Part shown: positions 23,698-36,114 of the stretch, one piece after another
How positions within the stretch are numbered: the stretch's first letter is position 1
Layout of the letters: each line of letters begins with the position of its first letter
Source: Spinacia oleracea
Lineage: Eukaryota; Streptophyta; Magnoliopsida; Caryophyllales; Amaranthaceae
Length of the DNA: 64,000 bases
Direction of reading: 5' to 3'
Assembly (NCBI RefSeq): GCF_020520425.1
Contig: NC_079488.1
Coordinates: forward strand, 91,059,285-91,123,284
Made by a program: the position numbers and the translations under genes
Notes under the pieces: model-generated
What the model saw: the letters and a program-made list of their open reading frames with translations, nothing else
The model's database searches: none
What the model was told of the DNA's origin: nothing

Positions 23698-26538
23698 TGT
23701 AATACCCCGAATTTTTAAAACTCGATTAATATGCTTAATTATTTTTATTTAGCTTAAAATCGTTTTAAATATTAATTTCAAACTTTATTTTAATTAACGA
23801 AGTTTTATTTCGCTTAAATTTTTAATATTATTACACGATTTATTAATTTTCAGATTCTATGATTAAATTTCAAATTTTTCGAGCTTAAGCTACTTTTTAA
23901 AAAAATCTAAATTACTCCGTGATTTATTTCGGATTTTTAATAATTTCGGAACGTTCTCATTCGAAAACTAAATTTATTTTTCGTTAACGATATTTTTATA
24001 AATAATTATTTTAAAACTTAGTTTTAATTAATCATTTCTATTCTAATTAATTTCCTAAGGCAACACCAATTTTCTGAACTTTTACCTAAGTAATTGAAAT
24101 TACGAAAATACCCTTGCAAAATCAAAATTTCATTTCCCTTTCTTATCTTTGCTCTCCACGTACAAAACAAGAGGAGCATTTTCCTTCCTTCCCTTTTCCT
24201 CACAATTCAGCCTTGGTTCATTGCTTGCTCCCCAAGGGCTGAATCTTCTTCTTCACTCTTCTTAGTTTTATAATCAGACAATTGCCATTTTGGTTCCTCA
24301 CCCAAAATCAATCAACAAAACTAATTATCACTCCCCCTTGTATTCTTTGTTCGAACCCCTACCACCACCACCATCAGTGGTTGTCGCCACCATAAACCAC
24401 TGTCAAACACCACCCCAAACCCACTCGACCCACCGCAGCCACCACCATTTAACCACCACGCAGCAATAACCGCACCACCCCTCTAGTAAATCTCCGCCCC
24501 CAAATACTCCGGCGAACCATTGTGCCGCCGCCCAGAATCGCCCAAATCACCACCCCTCCCCTGCTTTCCCCTGTTCGCGCAACACCCCCTCCCCTTCCTT
24601 GCTGTTTCGCCGTCGCGAACACACCACCACCATCGCCTTACCGGCGCGATTCCGCGCCTTTGCGCCGTCCAGAACCCAAGCGCAGCCCCACCTCCTCTCT
24701 CTCCTCTCCTCTCCCTCCTCTGTTTCGAGCCTTCTTCCCCTGCTTCACTTCCCCTGTTCTTCGTACCCAACTTTAAAAAAAAAAGGACGAGTTCCAGTAA
24801 TTTGGAACTTTGTTTTTATTTCTGAAATTAAGCCCAACCCCTTTGTTCTGACCCAATATCCCAAAGTAAGCTCTTTTTATTTATTTATTTAAACACTCAT
24901 ATTAATCAATTGTCATCATACAAATTTCATGATAATTTCAGATTTATGTTTTGACTGAAAATTTGGATTTAAATAATATTTTCGTTAATTAATGAAATTA
25001 AATAATATTCATGTAAATCGATTTATGAAATTTTGATTGAAATTTCGTTTAATAATATTTTCAAGAAATTATAAACATTTATAATTTTATTAAATTCATC
25101 ATTTCAATATTCACTATTTATAAAATTATTATTTATGAATTTATCAATCTAAATGTTATACGAAAATAAATAGTTACTTAAACATTTCAATAAAATAAAT
25201 TATTAATAATGATTTAAAATATAATTTGTCAGATTTTTGGGAATAAATAATATTTCATTAATTCCGAAATTATAAAATACATATTCATTATTTTAAAATC
25301 GTATTAGTTTTTAAGAAATTTATCGTTTTAATAATTAATTCAATAATTTGATACTTTGAAAGAAATCGGACTCGGAGCTCAGGACGAACGAACCAAGGAA
25401 AAAGGCCTGGAAAATCATGGAATTGAGGTAACGGTTATTGCTAGTACCCGCATTCCCTTCGAAATGTATTTATGAATGATGTTATGAATGATTGATGTTT
25501 TATAATGATGTTTTATGAATTGCGGGATTACAAGTATGATTTGATTGAATTGTTTTAATTTGATTGAATTGTTTTACGATAATGCAGCTTTATGCAAAGT
25601 ATTGATTTAATGAATTATTATTCCTGAAAGAAATGATTTTATGAAATAACGAGATTTAATGGTTTATCGAACCACCCTGAATGATTGAGATTTTCCTGAT
25701 TAATGTTCGATTAAAAGAAATGTAAACATGATAAATAAAAGTGTAAGAACTGGTCAAGTTCCCCTGATATGGAGCCCAGGCTCCCCCTAATAAGAATCAC
25801 TGGCTTCCCCTGATATGGAGCCCAGGCTCCCCCTGATAAGAAGCACTGGCTTCCCCTGATATGGAACCAAGGTTCCCCCTGATAAGAAGCACTGGCTTCC
25901 CCTGATATGGAACCAAGGTTCCCCCTGAAATGAAGCACTGGCTTCCCCTGTTATGGAGCATTGACTCCCCCTGTTATGAAGCACTGGTTTCCCCTGTTCG
26001 TAGGAGACGTCCTACCATGTTTTCCTGTAAAGTCATGACGACCAGAATAAATACTGTTAAAAGGAAAAAGATTAATGAAATGACGTTCCTGAAACTAATG
26101 TTCCTGAAATGATGATATTGATTTATTAAATGTTTTACTATATTCTATTCTCCTTGTTTATTAAATAAAATGAATTGAAATGATATTACGATGCTAGGGT
26201 AACTTGTTACTGAGTCTTCGGCTCACCGTTTTGTTTTCCGTTTTAGGTACTGCTGGGGACCACGGAAACGAGTAGTGGCGAGGATTTCACTATTACCAAG
26301 TTCACCTAAGTTAATGTTAAGTTGTAACAAGTTTAAGTAAAGATTCTTGATTAAGTTTCGTACTTTTATTAAGGAATTGAGAAGGATGATTATGTGAATT
26401 TTGGAGTTTAATAGCTTATGATTGATAGTTGCCTTGTAATTCCCAAGAGGGAGTTACGGCTGTAATGTCCCGACCGAATTAGGTTATTTCCGCTGCTAAG
26501 TATTCCTTAATAAGTGATTTAGAGGTCGGGGTGTTACA
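23698..26538 (+). repeat. 3' LTR of the gag-only gypsy element
   Basis: 2841 bp, matching 17512-20339 apart from scattered base differences and a few short insertions or deletions, including one small duplicated stretch near 25557. It includes the second copy of the 46-bp tandem array (25757-26000). Confidence 0.9.
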
Positions 26539-26543
26539 TGTAG

Positions 26544-27079
26544 TGTCTTATTTTCGTTTCGATGGGTACATTAAGAATATCAAAATGTTATAATTTTATC
26601 TAATGTATTATTAGAATAAAAATGATACAAAATGCTCTTTGGCAAACGTGAAAATTAGAAACTATAACATTTTTTTTAAAGCGATGAGTACGTAGTACAT
26701 AGTAAGTGTTTTATTATTTGTTACAAAATTTAAAGAATTACCCAATCATTTTTTTTCTAAATAAACCCGCACAAATCATTACCAAATGTGTTTGGTGATA
26801 TTATTTTAAGAAGGTGAGGGATTAGACACAAATCTCACAGAGACTAAAAGAAAAGAAATTATATAAATTATATAACCAAATGTAGAAACAAAAAAACCAA
26901 TTAAAACTTTATATGTAAATCTAAAAAAGAAATTAGAGATTAAAATCTGATCATATAGAACTATATAGTTTGATCATCTTGATTGATTTTATCCAAATCA
27001 ATTTTTATAGAGAATCCAAATTATATTATGAGAGTATCAATTTAATTAATTTTTCATTCACAAATTCTTATTTACAATG
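26544..27079. other. AT-rich intergenic DNA
   Basis: No gene or bounded element recognised. It is continuous with 17223-17506 once the LTR element is removed. Confidence 0.5.
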
Positions 27080-27363
27080 GGTGTACAATAAATATTGTAC
27101 ACCAGAGTAAAAGTTAACTCAAAATGCCTAAAAGTTAAGCATATATATGTTAAAGTTATCTATTTTTTGGTGATAATTTTTTTTATTTTAGGAAAACTTA
27201 TTTCTTCAAAATCACTAATAATGTATAAAATTAATCATCTAACCCTTTAAAATATTTATCTATCAACTTTTTTTTACTAATATAAAAGTTAATCAAAACT
27301 AGATTAAAGTTACAAAAAAATGGGTAAAAGTTATCTTGGTGTACAATAAATTTATTGTACACC
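27080..27363. mobile_element. MITE whose two ends are each palindromes
   Basis: The left end (27080-27103) begins GGTGTACAATA and ends TATTGTACACC, a near-perfect palindrome. The right end (27338-27363) is a perfect 26-bp palindrome of the same sequence family. Inside the ends, aaaagttaactc and ggtaaaagttatctt form a further inverted match. The 284-bp interior is AT-rich and non-coding. Target duplication is unclear. Confidence 0.6.
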
Positions 27364-28890
27364 TTGTGCGATCAAAACCTTTTGTTTTTCATTAGATAGA
27401 TGTCAAATCTTTTGAATTTATCACTTTTTATTTTCTACTAGACAATATTTCTTAAAATCTATCGATGGAGGTGTGATTTACTATGATACAAATACAACAT
27501 TTTCTAAATTTTTAAGTCTTATCTTACAAATTAGTACTACTATTTTTTTGTTAAATAACTTGAAGTATACTACTACACGTATGTTTTTAATTTTACAATA
27601 GTTTATTCTTTAATTTTATTGTCTAGATCTTGTTCATTAATCTTGACTCCTCGAGCATATAATTGTCGGCAAAAATTACAAATTGCTACCTAAGTTCTTC
27701 AACATAGAGTTATATAGTGTCTCATATAATTTCATATGTCCATAGCCACGCTTCTTGACTCGTGCTCTTGAGTCAATAAATTTTTAGCTTTTGTACAAAA
27801 TACTTTATCTTTTACATTTTATCATGTCCACACTTAATTGTGGGGCATTTGAAATTCTAGTGTATAATTATATTAATAAATATATAATCAAATTTATAAT
27901 GTTATACTTTTTAGATTCGAATAGAAAATAACTTTTAGAAAAGCATATTACTACTATGCATAACAATGATTTTGGATATTATAATTGAGTGTAATATTAA
28001 TTACATATAAACATTGATGATCGAGCATATATTTGTATCCTACAACAATTAAGGGGATGCTAAATTTTGAAACCAAAAGTTTTGAATTGTTGTATATCTC
28101 TCCTCTCATCCATTTCAAACAACCAAACACATTATATACTTCATATTTTCAGGATTTCTATGAGTGTCACGATATTTATTTTGTTGTCATTGCTGCTGCT
28201 ACTACTACTATTACAACAAAAAAGTAGTCTATTTATAATGTTTTGATGATTGGAAGTTCAACTTTGTGTTAAACTCTACTTTATCACAATATTAAAAAGT
28301 AAATAAAAACTCTTAGTATAATATTGGATAAAATCCTACATAACAGAAGATCATTTTATTTATGGAGTATTAAATTAATTTAAAAACTCCATTCAATTCC
28401 GATTTGTTAGTTTTTTCTTATGTGACGCTTGATTATTTTAATTCTAAATTAAATTGTTATCTCTTTATCATTCGTCGAATTTCAATGATTGCTTATGTGG
28501 CGCTCTAATAATTAGGTATGGAAAATACTAATTGCAGGTAGTATTTTTCCTAAATGCAGAATAACTAAATATTACTTAAATATTATTTTTCCTAAATTGC
28601 CCCTTTTCTAATTATTCTTTTTTTCAATCTAAAACTCATATAATCATTCTAATATTCAATTACATGTTAATTAACAACTCTATGAAGTCTTTAACTTTAA
28701 CTTTACCCTACAAATCTATGGATAACAATGGTGAACCACACAACGATAATTATTACTGTACTTAATATTTGCAAGTTTAGTTTTTCTTTAACAAAAAAGG
28801 TAGTCAAATTTCAACGAATAACGAGAAACCCAGATGAAATTTCCACTAAAGATAAAAAAAATTAAGGTTTAAGTGCGTAAACACTGTAGC
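27364..28890. other. AT-rich intergenic DNA
   Basis: No gene recognised. The segment at about 28425-28510 (tatgtgacgctt ... tatgtggcgctctaataatt) is an inverted relative of segments at 39296-39420 and 39555-39690, so it belongs to a dispersed repeat. Confidence 0.5.
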
Positions 28891-31643
28891 TGTAATCCCC
28901 CGTAAATTTATAAATTTTATTAAATATATTTTAACGTATATTATTTATAATTAAATAGAATTTATGAAGTTTAGTAATAAATATATATTTAACGTAATTT
29001 ATTTTTATACGTTCTAAATATTTCAACGATTTATGAAATCAAAAAAAATAATTTTAGAATTTTATGTTGAAAAGAATTTGAATTGCGAAAACACGTTCGA
29101 TTGAATTTGGAAAACAATATTAACTGGTTTTGGATTCAAACAAACTCAATTCTAATCCTAGCCCAAATTGACAAAGCCCAAAACAAGAAAACCCATATTA
29201 TCAACCCATAATTCAACTTCACGTAAAATCAAGAAAGCCAAAAACCCTCTTCTCTCCTCTCCTCCAATTCACGTGAAAAGCAAGCAAACTCTCTCTCTGC
29301 TTCAGCCACCGCCGCCCTCCTTGCTGTTGTCCCTCACGCCGCCGGCCAACCACCTCAGACGCTCCTCCTCCGTCGCGTGCAACCTTCCTCGCCGGTAACT
29401 CCTTCTTCCTCATTTTCTCCTTCGGTTTTCCTTCTCCCTTTCGTTCTCTCCTCCTTAATGCTTGTGTTCATTTGTTGCGAAAGCCACCTGCACCCCGTCG
29501 CTGCCGCCAACCAACCAGCACCGGCCGTTGGCCCCTTCCCTTCTCCTTCGCGAAGCATCAACACTCCTCCTTTTCTTTCTCCTCTGCGTGCGTTTCCTCC
29601 TGCTTGCACCACCAGCCACCTTCGGTCACCCTGCTGCGCCACCACCCATCGCCGCGCTGCCACTGTGGCATCGCCGTGCTGCTGCACCAACCGCCGTCAG
29701 CTCTTCCTCCCTTCACTTTTTGGTTTACTCCTAACCCTAAGCTAATTTAATGTTTTAATTATGTTTAATTAATTTAATTTATGTTTTCTTGAATTAAATT
29801 TTATAGTTTTATAATTTAATTATGAATTTCAGATTATATGTTTTGCATAATCAAATTATTAATTTTCAGATTATGTAATTGAATTGGAATTTGAATTTTA
29901 ATTATTTAAAGCATGAAATTTTAAGGTTTTAAAGGTTTAATAGTTTTGAAATCATGGTAGAATGATTATAAATTATTAAAGTTATTGTTTTTATGATTTC
30001 AAAGTTTTGGGAGTAGTTTGAAATTAGTTATATTGCTGAAAATTTAAAGTATGATGTTTGCGAAGAGTTTTCAACGAATTTCAATAATTAATATAATAAT
30101 TATGATGCTAGGAAACCAAATATTCAAGTTTCGATATTGAAAAATGTTCTAATTATGTTTAGGAAGGGTTTGAAGCTCCCTAATGTTGTTGAAAATTCAA
30201 TATGAATTGATATGAGTCTATATTGGTTGTTGTTAGGTGGAGAATTCTCCGTAGGCGACTTTTGAATTATTAAAGTGGTCTTGCAGTTTGTTTACACAAG
30301 GTACGTACATACCTGCGTGCTTGGAATGTGTGCTAATTGTTGAAATCATGTTGATATTATTGTTGAACTTGGTGATGTTGATATTATAGACAAACTTGGT
30401 TATATGAAATGTGCATGTTTAATACTGTTGGACAAACTTATTGAACTTATTTTGCACTATAAGAACTGTAACATGTTAGTATGGATGTTTGATACAAACA
30501 TGTTGGTTGGGAACACTAGATTATTCTATATGATTGGGTTGGATCAATTGGTTGTTGTTCCCTTTCTATCTTTTCACTACTTTATAAGGGCGGAGGACCT
30601 TGTTTAGTAAGTTGAAACTCTATGCCCATATACAGGGTTGCTCATGGTTAAAGGAAAGGTTGGTTAAGTTGGAATGAGTCTTGATTGATGCTTTTATGAT
30701 CACTTACTTAATTCCAAGATAAAAACAGTTGTGAACAAATGTGAATTGTCTGTCTTATGTAATGGTTGAGTCATAACGGAATCTCAATTTGTAAATCATG
30801 TAAAGTGAAACTGAATAGCAATAGCTTTAGACTGTGCACGTCTGAAGTGACGGACAAACAGGAGTTGGGGTTCATGGTGGTAGCCCATGGCCTTTAATTC
30901 GGACCGGATTGATCACCGTGTCCTATTTTTATTTAAACGTTCCTCGATATCGCAGGTCACTGAGGTTACGGAGTCGCGCCCGTACCTCGTCTTCCTTAGT
31001 GAAGACTTCTGGATGGTCAACTCGGTCCATTGTCTATTTCAACTAAAATAATATTTTTGCTAAAAGTCTAGCCTAGTCTAGTCTGGTCAAGTATGGTCGT
31101 CAAACTATCATGTTTTGTCTGCCCTTGTTTGTGTTCATTAGTATCATGTTAGGGTTGTTCGTTTAATAGAATCATGTAAGGATTATTATTGATTTAGTAT
31201 GTAGTACTCAGCTTTGCTGATTACGTGCTTTTGCTTGTGCATGTTGATCATGGCTATGCCTTATTGATCCTGTGATGACCCAATCTTTGGTGAGCAGTCT
31301 CTAAGGATCAATAAGCATTGTCCATCTGCAGGTTTGAAGATGTTGCATCATTGGGATCGGGAATAGAGAGCTTGTATTTAGTTTTGATTTGCTAAGTTGA
31401 CTTGGGTTTGCTTAATTGGACTTTAAACTTGTCATACTATTTATATTTCCTTATTTTCGTTGGTTGATTTTTGGGACTAAACCTGTAATCGATTATTTAT
31501 AAACCTAAAGTTAGTTTTATGTTTTCCGCTGCAAAATTCTGAATAAGCCGTTACGTTTTCACACGGGCGATAATGCCTTGATAATTCTCTACGTTTATAT
31601 TAAAAGGTTATTTTAGAAAAGAGAGAATTGTCGGGGTGTTACA
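28891..31643 (+). repeat. 5' LTR of the young gypsy element
   Basis: 2753 bp, essentially identical to 36115-38867. A C-rich, CT-tract stretch lies at about 29260-29720, similar in style to the C-rich stretch of the first element's LTR. Overlapping open frames there occur in several frames and I do not treat them as genes. Confidence 0.9.
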
Positions 31644-32755
31644 AAGTGGTATCTAGAAGCTAAGGTTTTACTTTAATAAATTTTTAGGCGCCTAACTATC
31701 TAGTTATTTAAAATAAAATTCTTAAAAATCGAGCTTCTATGATTATAGTGTTCAAAAATTGGTACTTTTTTTTGGGGGGCCGATTTCCTTTTATCTTGTT
31801 TGAAAGAACATAATATTTTTATTTAAATTCGAAATCAAATTATTTATTCAAGTTAAAGCGATACTTTCGAAATTTTTATTTTTCTTATTATTTATTATTC
31901 AAAAAATGAGTACATTTTTTAAAGAAGTTCAAAAAAAAAAAAAAAAAAAAAATTTAGTTGTTTCAAGATTTAGAATTCGTTATTTAGGAAATATAAACTT
32001 TTTCGAATTAATAACTTTATTTTCGAATTTATTCGCTACGCATTTCCTTAATTTATTTCACTTTATTTATTTTATATTTTTATTTATGTTATTATTCTAT
32101 GTTATAATTTTCTTATATTATCGTCGTTTTACTTTGTTAATTAAATTATTTCAATGCTTTAGTTTATGAGAGATGGGTAGTATAAAAAGGGCATATAAGA
32201 TAGAATTATATGTGCATTAGTAGCTAGTCAATGATAAGAAGTTGATTGTTATGAACGTGCGTGTACTAAATGTTTAAGTGTTGCATTTAAATCTGCATTA
32301 GAGAGATTGTTTGATTCCATCGAACTTATTGCTTTATTGAACTTTGATTATGGTTTGGTTGGGAAATCGTTAGTGAGGCCTTAAGTTGTTTCTTTAAGGA
32401 ATAAAATATCCCTTTATGAAGAAAGTCGTGTTTGGATGTGAGTATTTTGCTAGATACAAGACCAACCCATCTTAATAAGAGAGACCATCATAGCACCCAC
32501 TACCTAACCAAAAATGCCATACCTAGAACTCAAATATAGGTTTAAAGACATGCATTCTGATGATGGAACACCAAAGTTGATTAAGTATGGGACTAGGGAT
32601 GGTAGGTAGAGATATGACGTAGAGATCCTGACCACCATTATTGAGGTCGTAGAAAATGGGTTCAAGGAGGGTAGAAACTCATGGAGTCATGCTTGGGATG
32701 CAGTTATAGAAGAACCTATTAGAGTTGTAAATATCTAGAGGGAAATGATGTAACC

Positions 32756-32941
32756 GTGGAGAATGAGAATGTAGTGGTTGAGGCAAATAACCCTAACCCA
32801 GTGGCCCATGAGCCTACCATTGAGATTCCTAGTGAGTCGGATGTGGAACCTAAAGGTGATGGTGAGGTGGCAAGTGAGTCTCATCAAGATAAAGACATGA
32901 AAGAAGACTCATACTCGGAAGAAGAATTCGACGAATATTGA
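32756..32941 (+). other. Acidic frame upstream of gag (fossil element)
   Basis: A 61-residue, Glu/Asp-rich frame (ends DSYSEEEFDEY) lies between the 5' LTR and the gag-like part. I recognise no family. It could be the remains of an extra frame or of the gag N-terminus. Confidence 0.3.
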
Positions 32942-33539
32942 AGATCTAGATCTTACTCCACAAGTTTCCAAGGAAAGAATAGGTAGGCAAGATGCCTTAA
33001 ACATTTGAAGTTGTAATAGTTAGTTAGTTCTTTTATGTTTTAAAGAATAAGTGGCATATCAGCAACGGTTTAAAGTTAAAGCAATAAGAGTTTGAGTTAT
33101 TCTTTATTCTCTTCAAGGATATAATAAGCCTTTATAGAGTTAGCAATAGAAGTTAAAGTATTCATTTCCAGTTTGAGAGTTTCGTTATTCAACAACAATA
33201 GTTTATGTTTGTGTCGTAGAACCTTTATGTTAATTTGAGGACAAGTGCGTTATTATGGTTTAGAAATTGTTATTAACATTCTTTTGAGGAATAGAGTTAG
33301 ATTATTGATAATCCAAATGATCAAAAGTTTATTTTGGGCACGCGAATGGGAATATTATTACTTATTTGTTGTGATTGAACTTCCATTCATTGGTTTTCAA
33401 ATTTTATGTCCTTGATAGGGATATTTTCTTGAATGAGTGACAATGATTGCTCTATTATTGGTGTACATTCTTGAATAAGTGTTTGTTGATGCGATCTCTA
33501 TGATCAAATCTAAATTTCTTTCGTAGAGGGGACATATGA

Positions 33540-34010
33540 GTTATGTATCGTAGAGTAATTAATTTTAGGTCGCACACTAGAATGTCAAGCAATAGTGAGT
33601 TAGTTGCTACTATTCGCCTTTTGGCGGGAAGACTGGCTGAAGAGAGAACTGAGCGTCCTGATTCTACTGGGGACATGTTTGAGAGACTAACCAAAGTTAA
33701 GCCATCATACTTTAAGAAGCAAGCTGATCCTACCTTTCTAGAGAACTGGGTTAGAGAGTTTGAGAAACTGTTTGGGGATGTGAACTGTCTTGAGAACATG
33801 AGAGTGGGTCAAGTTGCACTGTACTTGGAAGATGAAGCTGATTTGTGGTGGAGAGAAAATGGGGTTAGACTTAGCGTTGTTGAGAGATTCAATTGGGATT
33901 CATTTGTTACCGTCTTAAGGAAAAAGTTTTATCCTCTTTTTATGAGAAAACAAAAGGCACAAGAATTCATAAACCTTAGGATGGGATTGGCTAAGTTTGT
34001 ACAACGCTAA
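33540..34010 (+). pseudogene. gag-like part of the second gypsy element (fossil)
   Basis: Frames here show FLENWVREFEKLFGDVNC, LWWRENG and LRKKFYPLFMRKQKAQEF, the same capsid pattern as the first element's gag. No zinc knuckle follows. Broken. Confidence 0.7.
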
Positions 34011-34079
34011 GATAGACGTACTGTGAAATTCAGAAAGTAAATTTAAGGAACCATATTGGAAGATTGACCTCGTATAGAT

Positions 34080-34740
34080 GTTTTGAGAAGTCCAAGAACC
34101 TTTAGTTATTTCTGTAATGCAAGTGAGGACTTGATGAACAAGAAGTGTGAACTATTTTTCGATAGTGTGTTAGAGGTTAGTAAAGAAGTTAGAGTGAAAA
34201 TCGAGGATGTTACCTTTGTGAATGGATTCATTGATGTGTTTCCGAGTGAAATTGCGAGTATGTCACCTGCTAGAGCCTTTGAGTTCATTATAGAGTTAAA
34301 TCCTGAAACGACACCTATATCCAAGGAACCTTATAGCATGACACCTCCTGAAATGAGCTAATTAGGACACAGTTGTAAGAGTTGTTTGGTCAAGGAATAT
34401 ATTAGGCCTAGTGCATCACCGTGGGGAGCTCCTGTGTTGTTTGTTAAGGAGAAAGATAAGAGTATGGAATTATGCATCGATTTTAGGGAGCTAAACACCA
34501 TCAATAACAAGTATCCCTTGCCTAGGATAGATGACATATTGGATCAATTGAATTGGGCGAGTGTGTTCTCGAAGACTGATTTGCGTTTGAAGTACCACCA
34601 ATTGGGAATAGCTGATAAGGGTCTAAGACCTCATTAGGATTCGTCATTGTCATTATGGGTTTTAGAGTAACGTCTTTTGGGTTAACCAATGCACCTGCAT
34701 TAATTATGGATTTGATGAATGAGATTTTCTACGAATTCCG
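34080..34740 (+). pseudogene. Reverse-transcriptase-like part of the second gypsy element (fossil)
   Basis: Motifs of plant gypsy pol are visible: VFPSE with PAR, ISKEPYSMTPPEM, then [37 protein letters not shown] and VFSKTDLR. These are the opening blocks of the RT domain in the chromovirus Tekay/Del style. Broken. Confidence 0.7.
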
Positions 34741-36114
34741 AATTAAGTTCGTTATGATGTTATTAATGATATCCCCATTTATGCAAGGAATGAGAAAGAG
34801 CATGACAAACACTTGAGGATTACTTGGAGACGCTTAGGAAGAATCTAGTTTTATTAAATGAAGTATACAAATCTTGAAGTCATATGTGTATAAGTGACAC
34901 CGACAGAAAAGTGAAGGACTAAATTGATTGAGAACTATGTTACGTAAGGGAATAAATTTAAGAGAAGATTTGAGTGGTCCAGGATCGTTGGAAATCATTG
35001 TTGGCTGGAAAAGATGAAAAGAAATACATGAATTGGTGCAAGAGCTAAGAGTTAAGCCCAAAAGTTATACACCCATGAAAAGCATAATGAGGTTCGGTAA
35101 AAAGGAAAAGTTGAACAAAAGGAGTTTCTGTAGATCCTGCTAAGATTCAAGCTGTGAGTGAGTGACCTACTCCAAAGAACGTGTCCGATACTTGAAGTTT
35201 TCTAAGCCTATATGACCATTGTAGGAGGCTGTGAAGGACTTTTGGAAGAAAGCAAACCAATGACCAACTTGTTGAAAAAGGAATCGAAATTCAAGTGAAC
35301 TGAGAAATGTGAGGAAGCTTTCTAGATTTAACTGTTGTCGCGTCAATTGAAACCTTATGAAACTAATTACCCTACCCATGACCTAGAGCTAACTTTATTG
35401 TGTCCGCTTTGAAGATTTGGAGACATTACTTTTCTGGGGAAACATGTAAGATCCTTACCGACCATAAAAGTCCGAAAGTTTGGCAAAAAGGTCCAGTGAA
35501 TCTTGGGAACGACATTGAAATGAGTATTTCTTTCCACCCTGCAACCGATAGACAGACTGAGATTACTAACGGAATATATGTTGAGATCCTGTGTTATTGA
35601 CTTTAAGGGTAATTGGGAAGACCAACTAGAGTGATTGAATTTCTTGCAACAATAGTTACTATGCGAGCTTTAAGATGGAACCTGTTGAGGCATTGTGTGG
35701 AAAGAAGTGTAGAAATCCCACTTGCTATGATTTTAGTGGAAATATAGCTTTGGGGGCATGATTCGTTGAAGTAGAAATATCCAAAGTCATTCCCTGGGGT
35801 GAGTTACGAGGGCGTAACTCGTTTTCTTTAAGGGGGTAGAATGCGATAGAAATTCGCGCTTTTTACCTATTTTATGGAATTTTTATGCATTTTATTGCTT
35901 ATTTTAGCAAATTTTACAAGTTAATGCAAAGCAAATAGATTCTCCGCATAAGAAAAGGTGTTCATGAGTAACACAAATAGCTTTGAGTTGGCAAAAGAGT
36001 GCACATCGGTGGCACAAGTACTTCTCTAGTAAGAATAAGTTAAAAGCTTTTGGGAAAAATGCGGGAAATTTCGTGTCAAGTTTCGGGACGAAACTTCTTT
36101 TAAGAGGGGTAGAT

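Larger units (their letters stand above)
17512..26538 (+). mobile_element. Ty3/gypsy LTR element, gag-only
   Basis: A 9027-bp element bounded by an exact 5-bp target duplication TGTAG (17507-17511 and 26539-26543). LTRs start TGTAATACC and end GGTGTTACA. A primer-binding site complementary to initiator tRNA-Met (TGGTATCAGAGC, 20343-20354) and a purine tract before 23698 are present. The gag reading frame is long and looks whole. The 2 kb between gag and the 3' LTR shows no protease, reverse transcriptase, RNase H or integrase. The gag and the GACGAAACTTT motif near the purine tract suggest a chromovirus of the Tekay/Del type, which is an inference. The two LTRs differ by about one percent by eye, so insertion probably took place within the last million years or so. 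It fits the gag-only (TR-GAG) class of non-autonomous elements. Confidence 0.85.

Noticed and set aside
29168-29750. Overlapping 60-122-residue frames (also at 36392-36974)
   Set aside because: Same situation in the LTRs of the second gypsy element. Open in most frames because of CT- and GCC-rich sequence.
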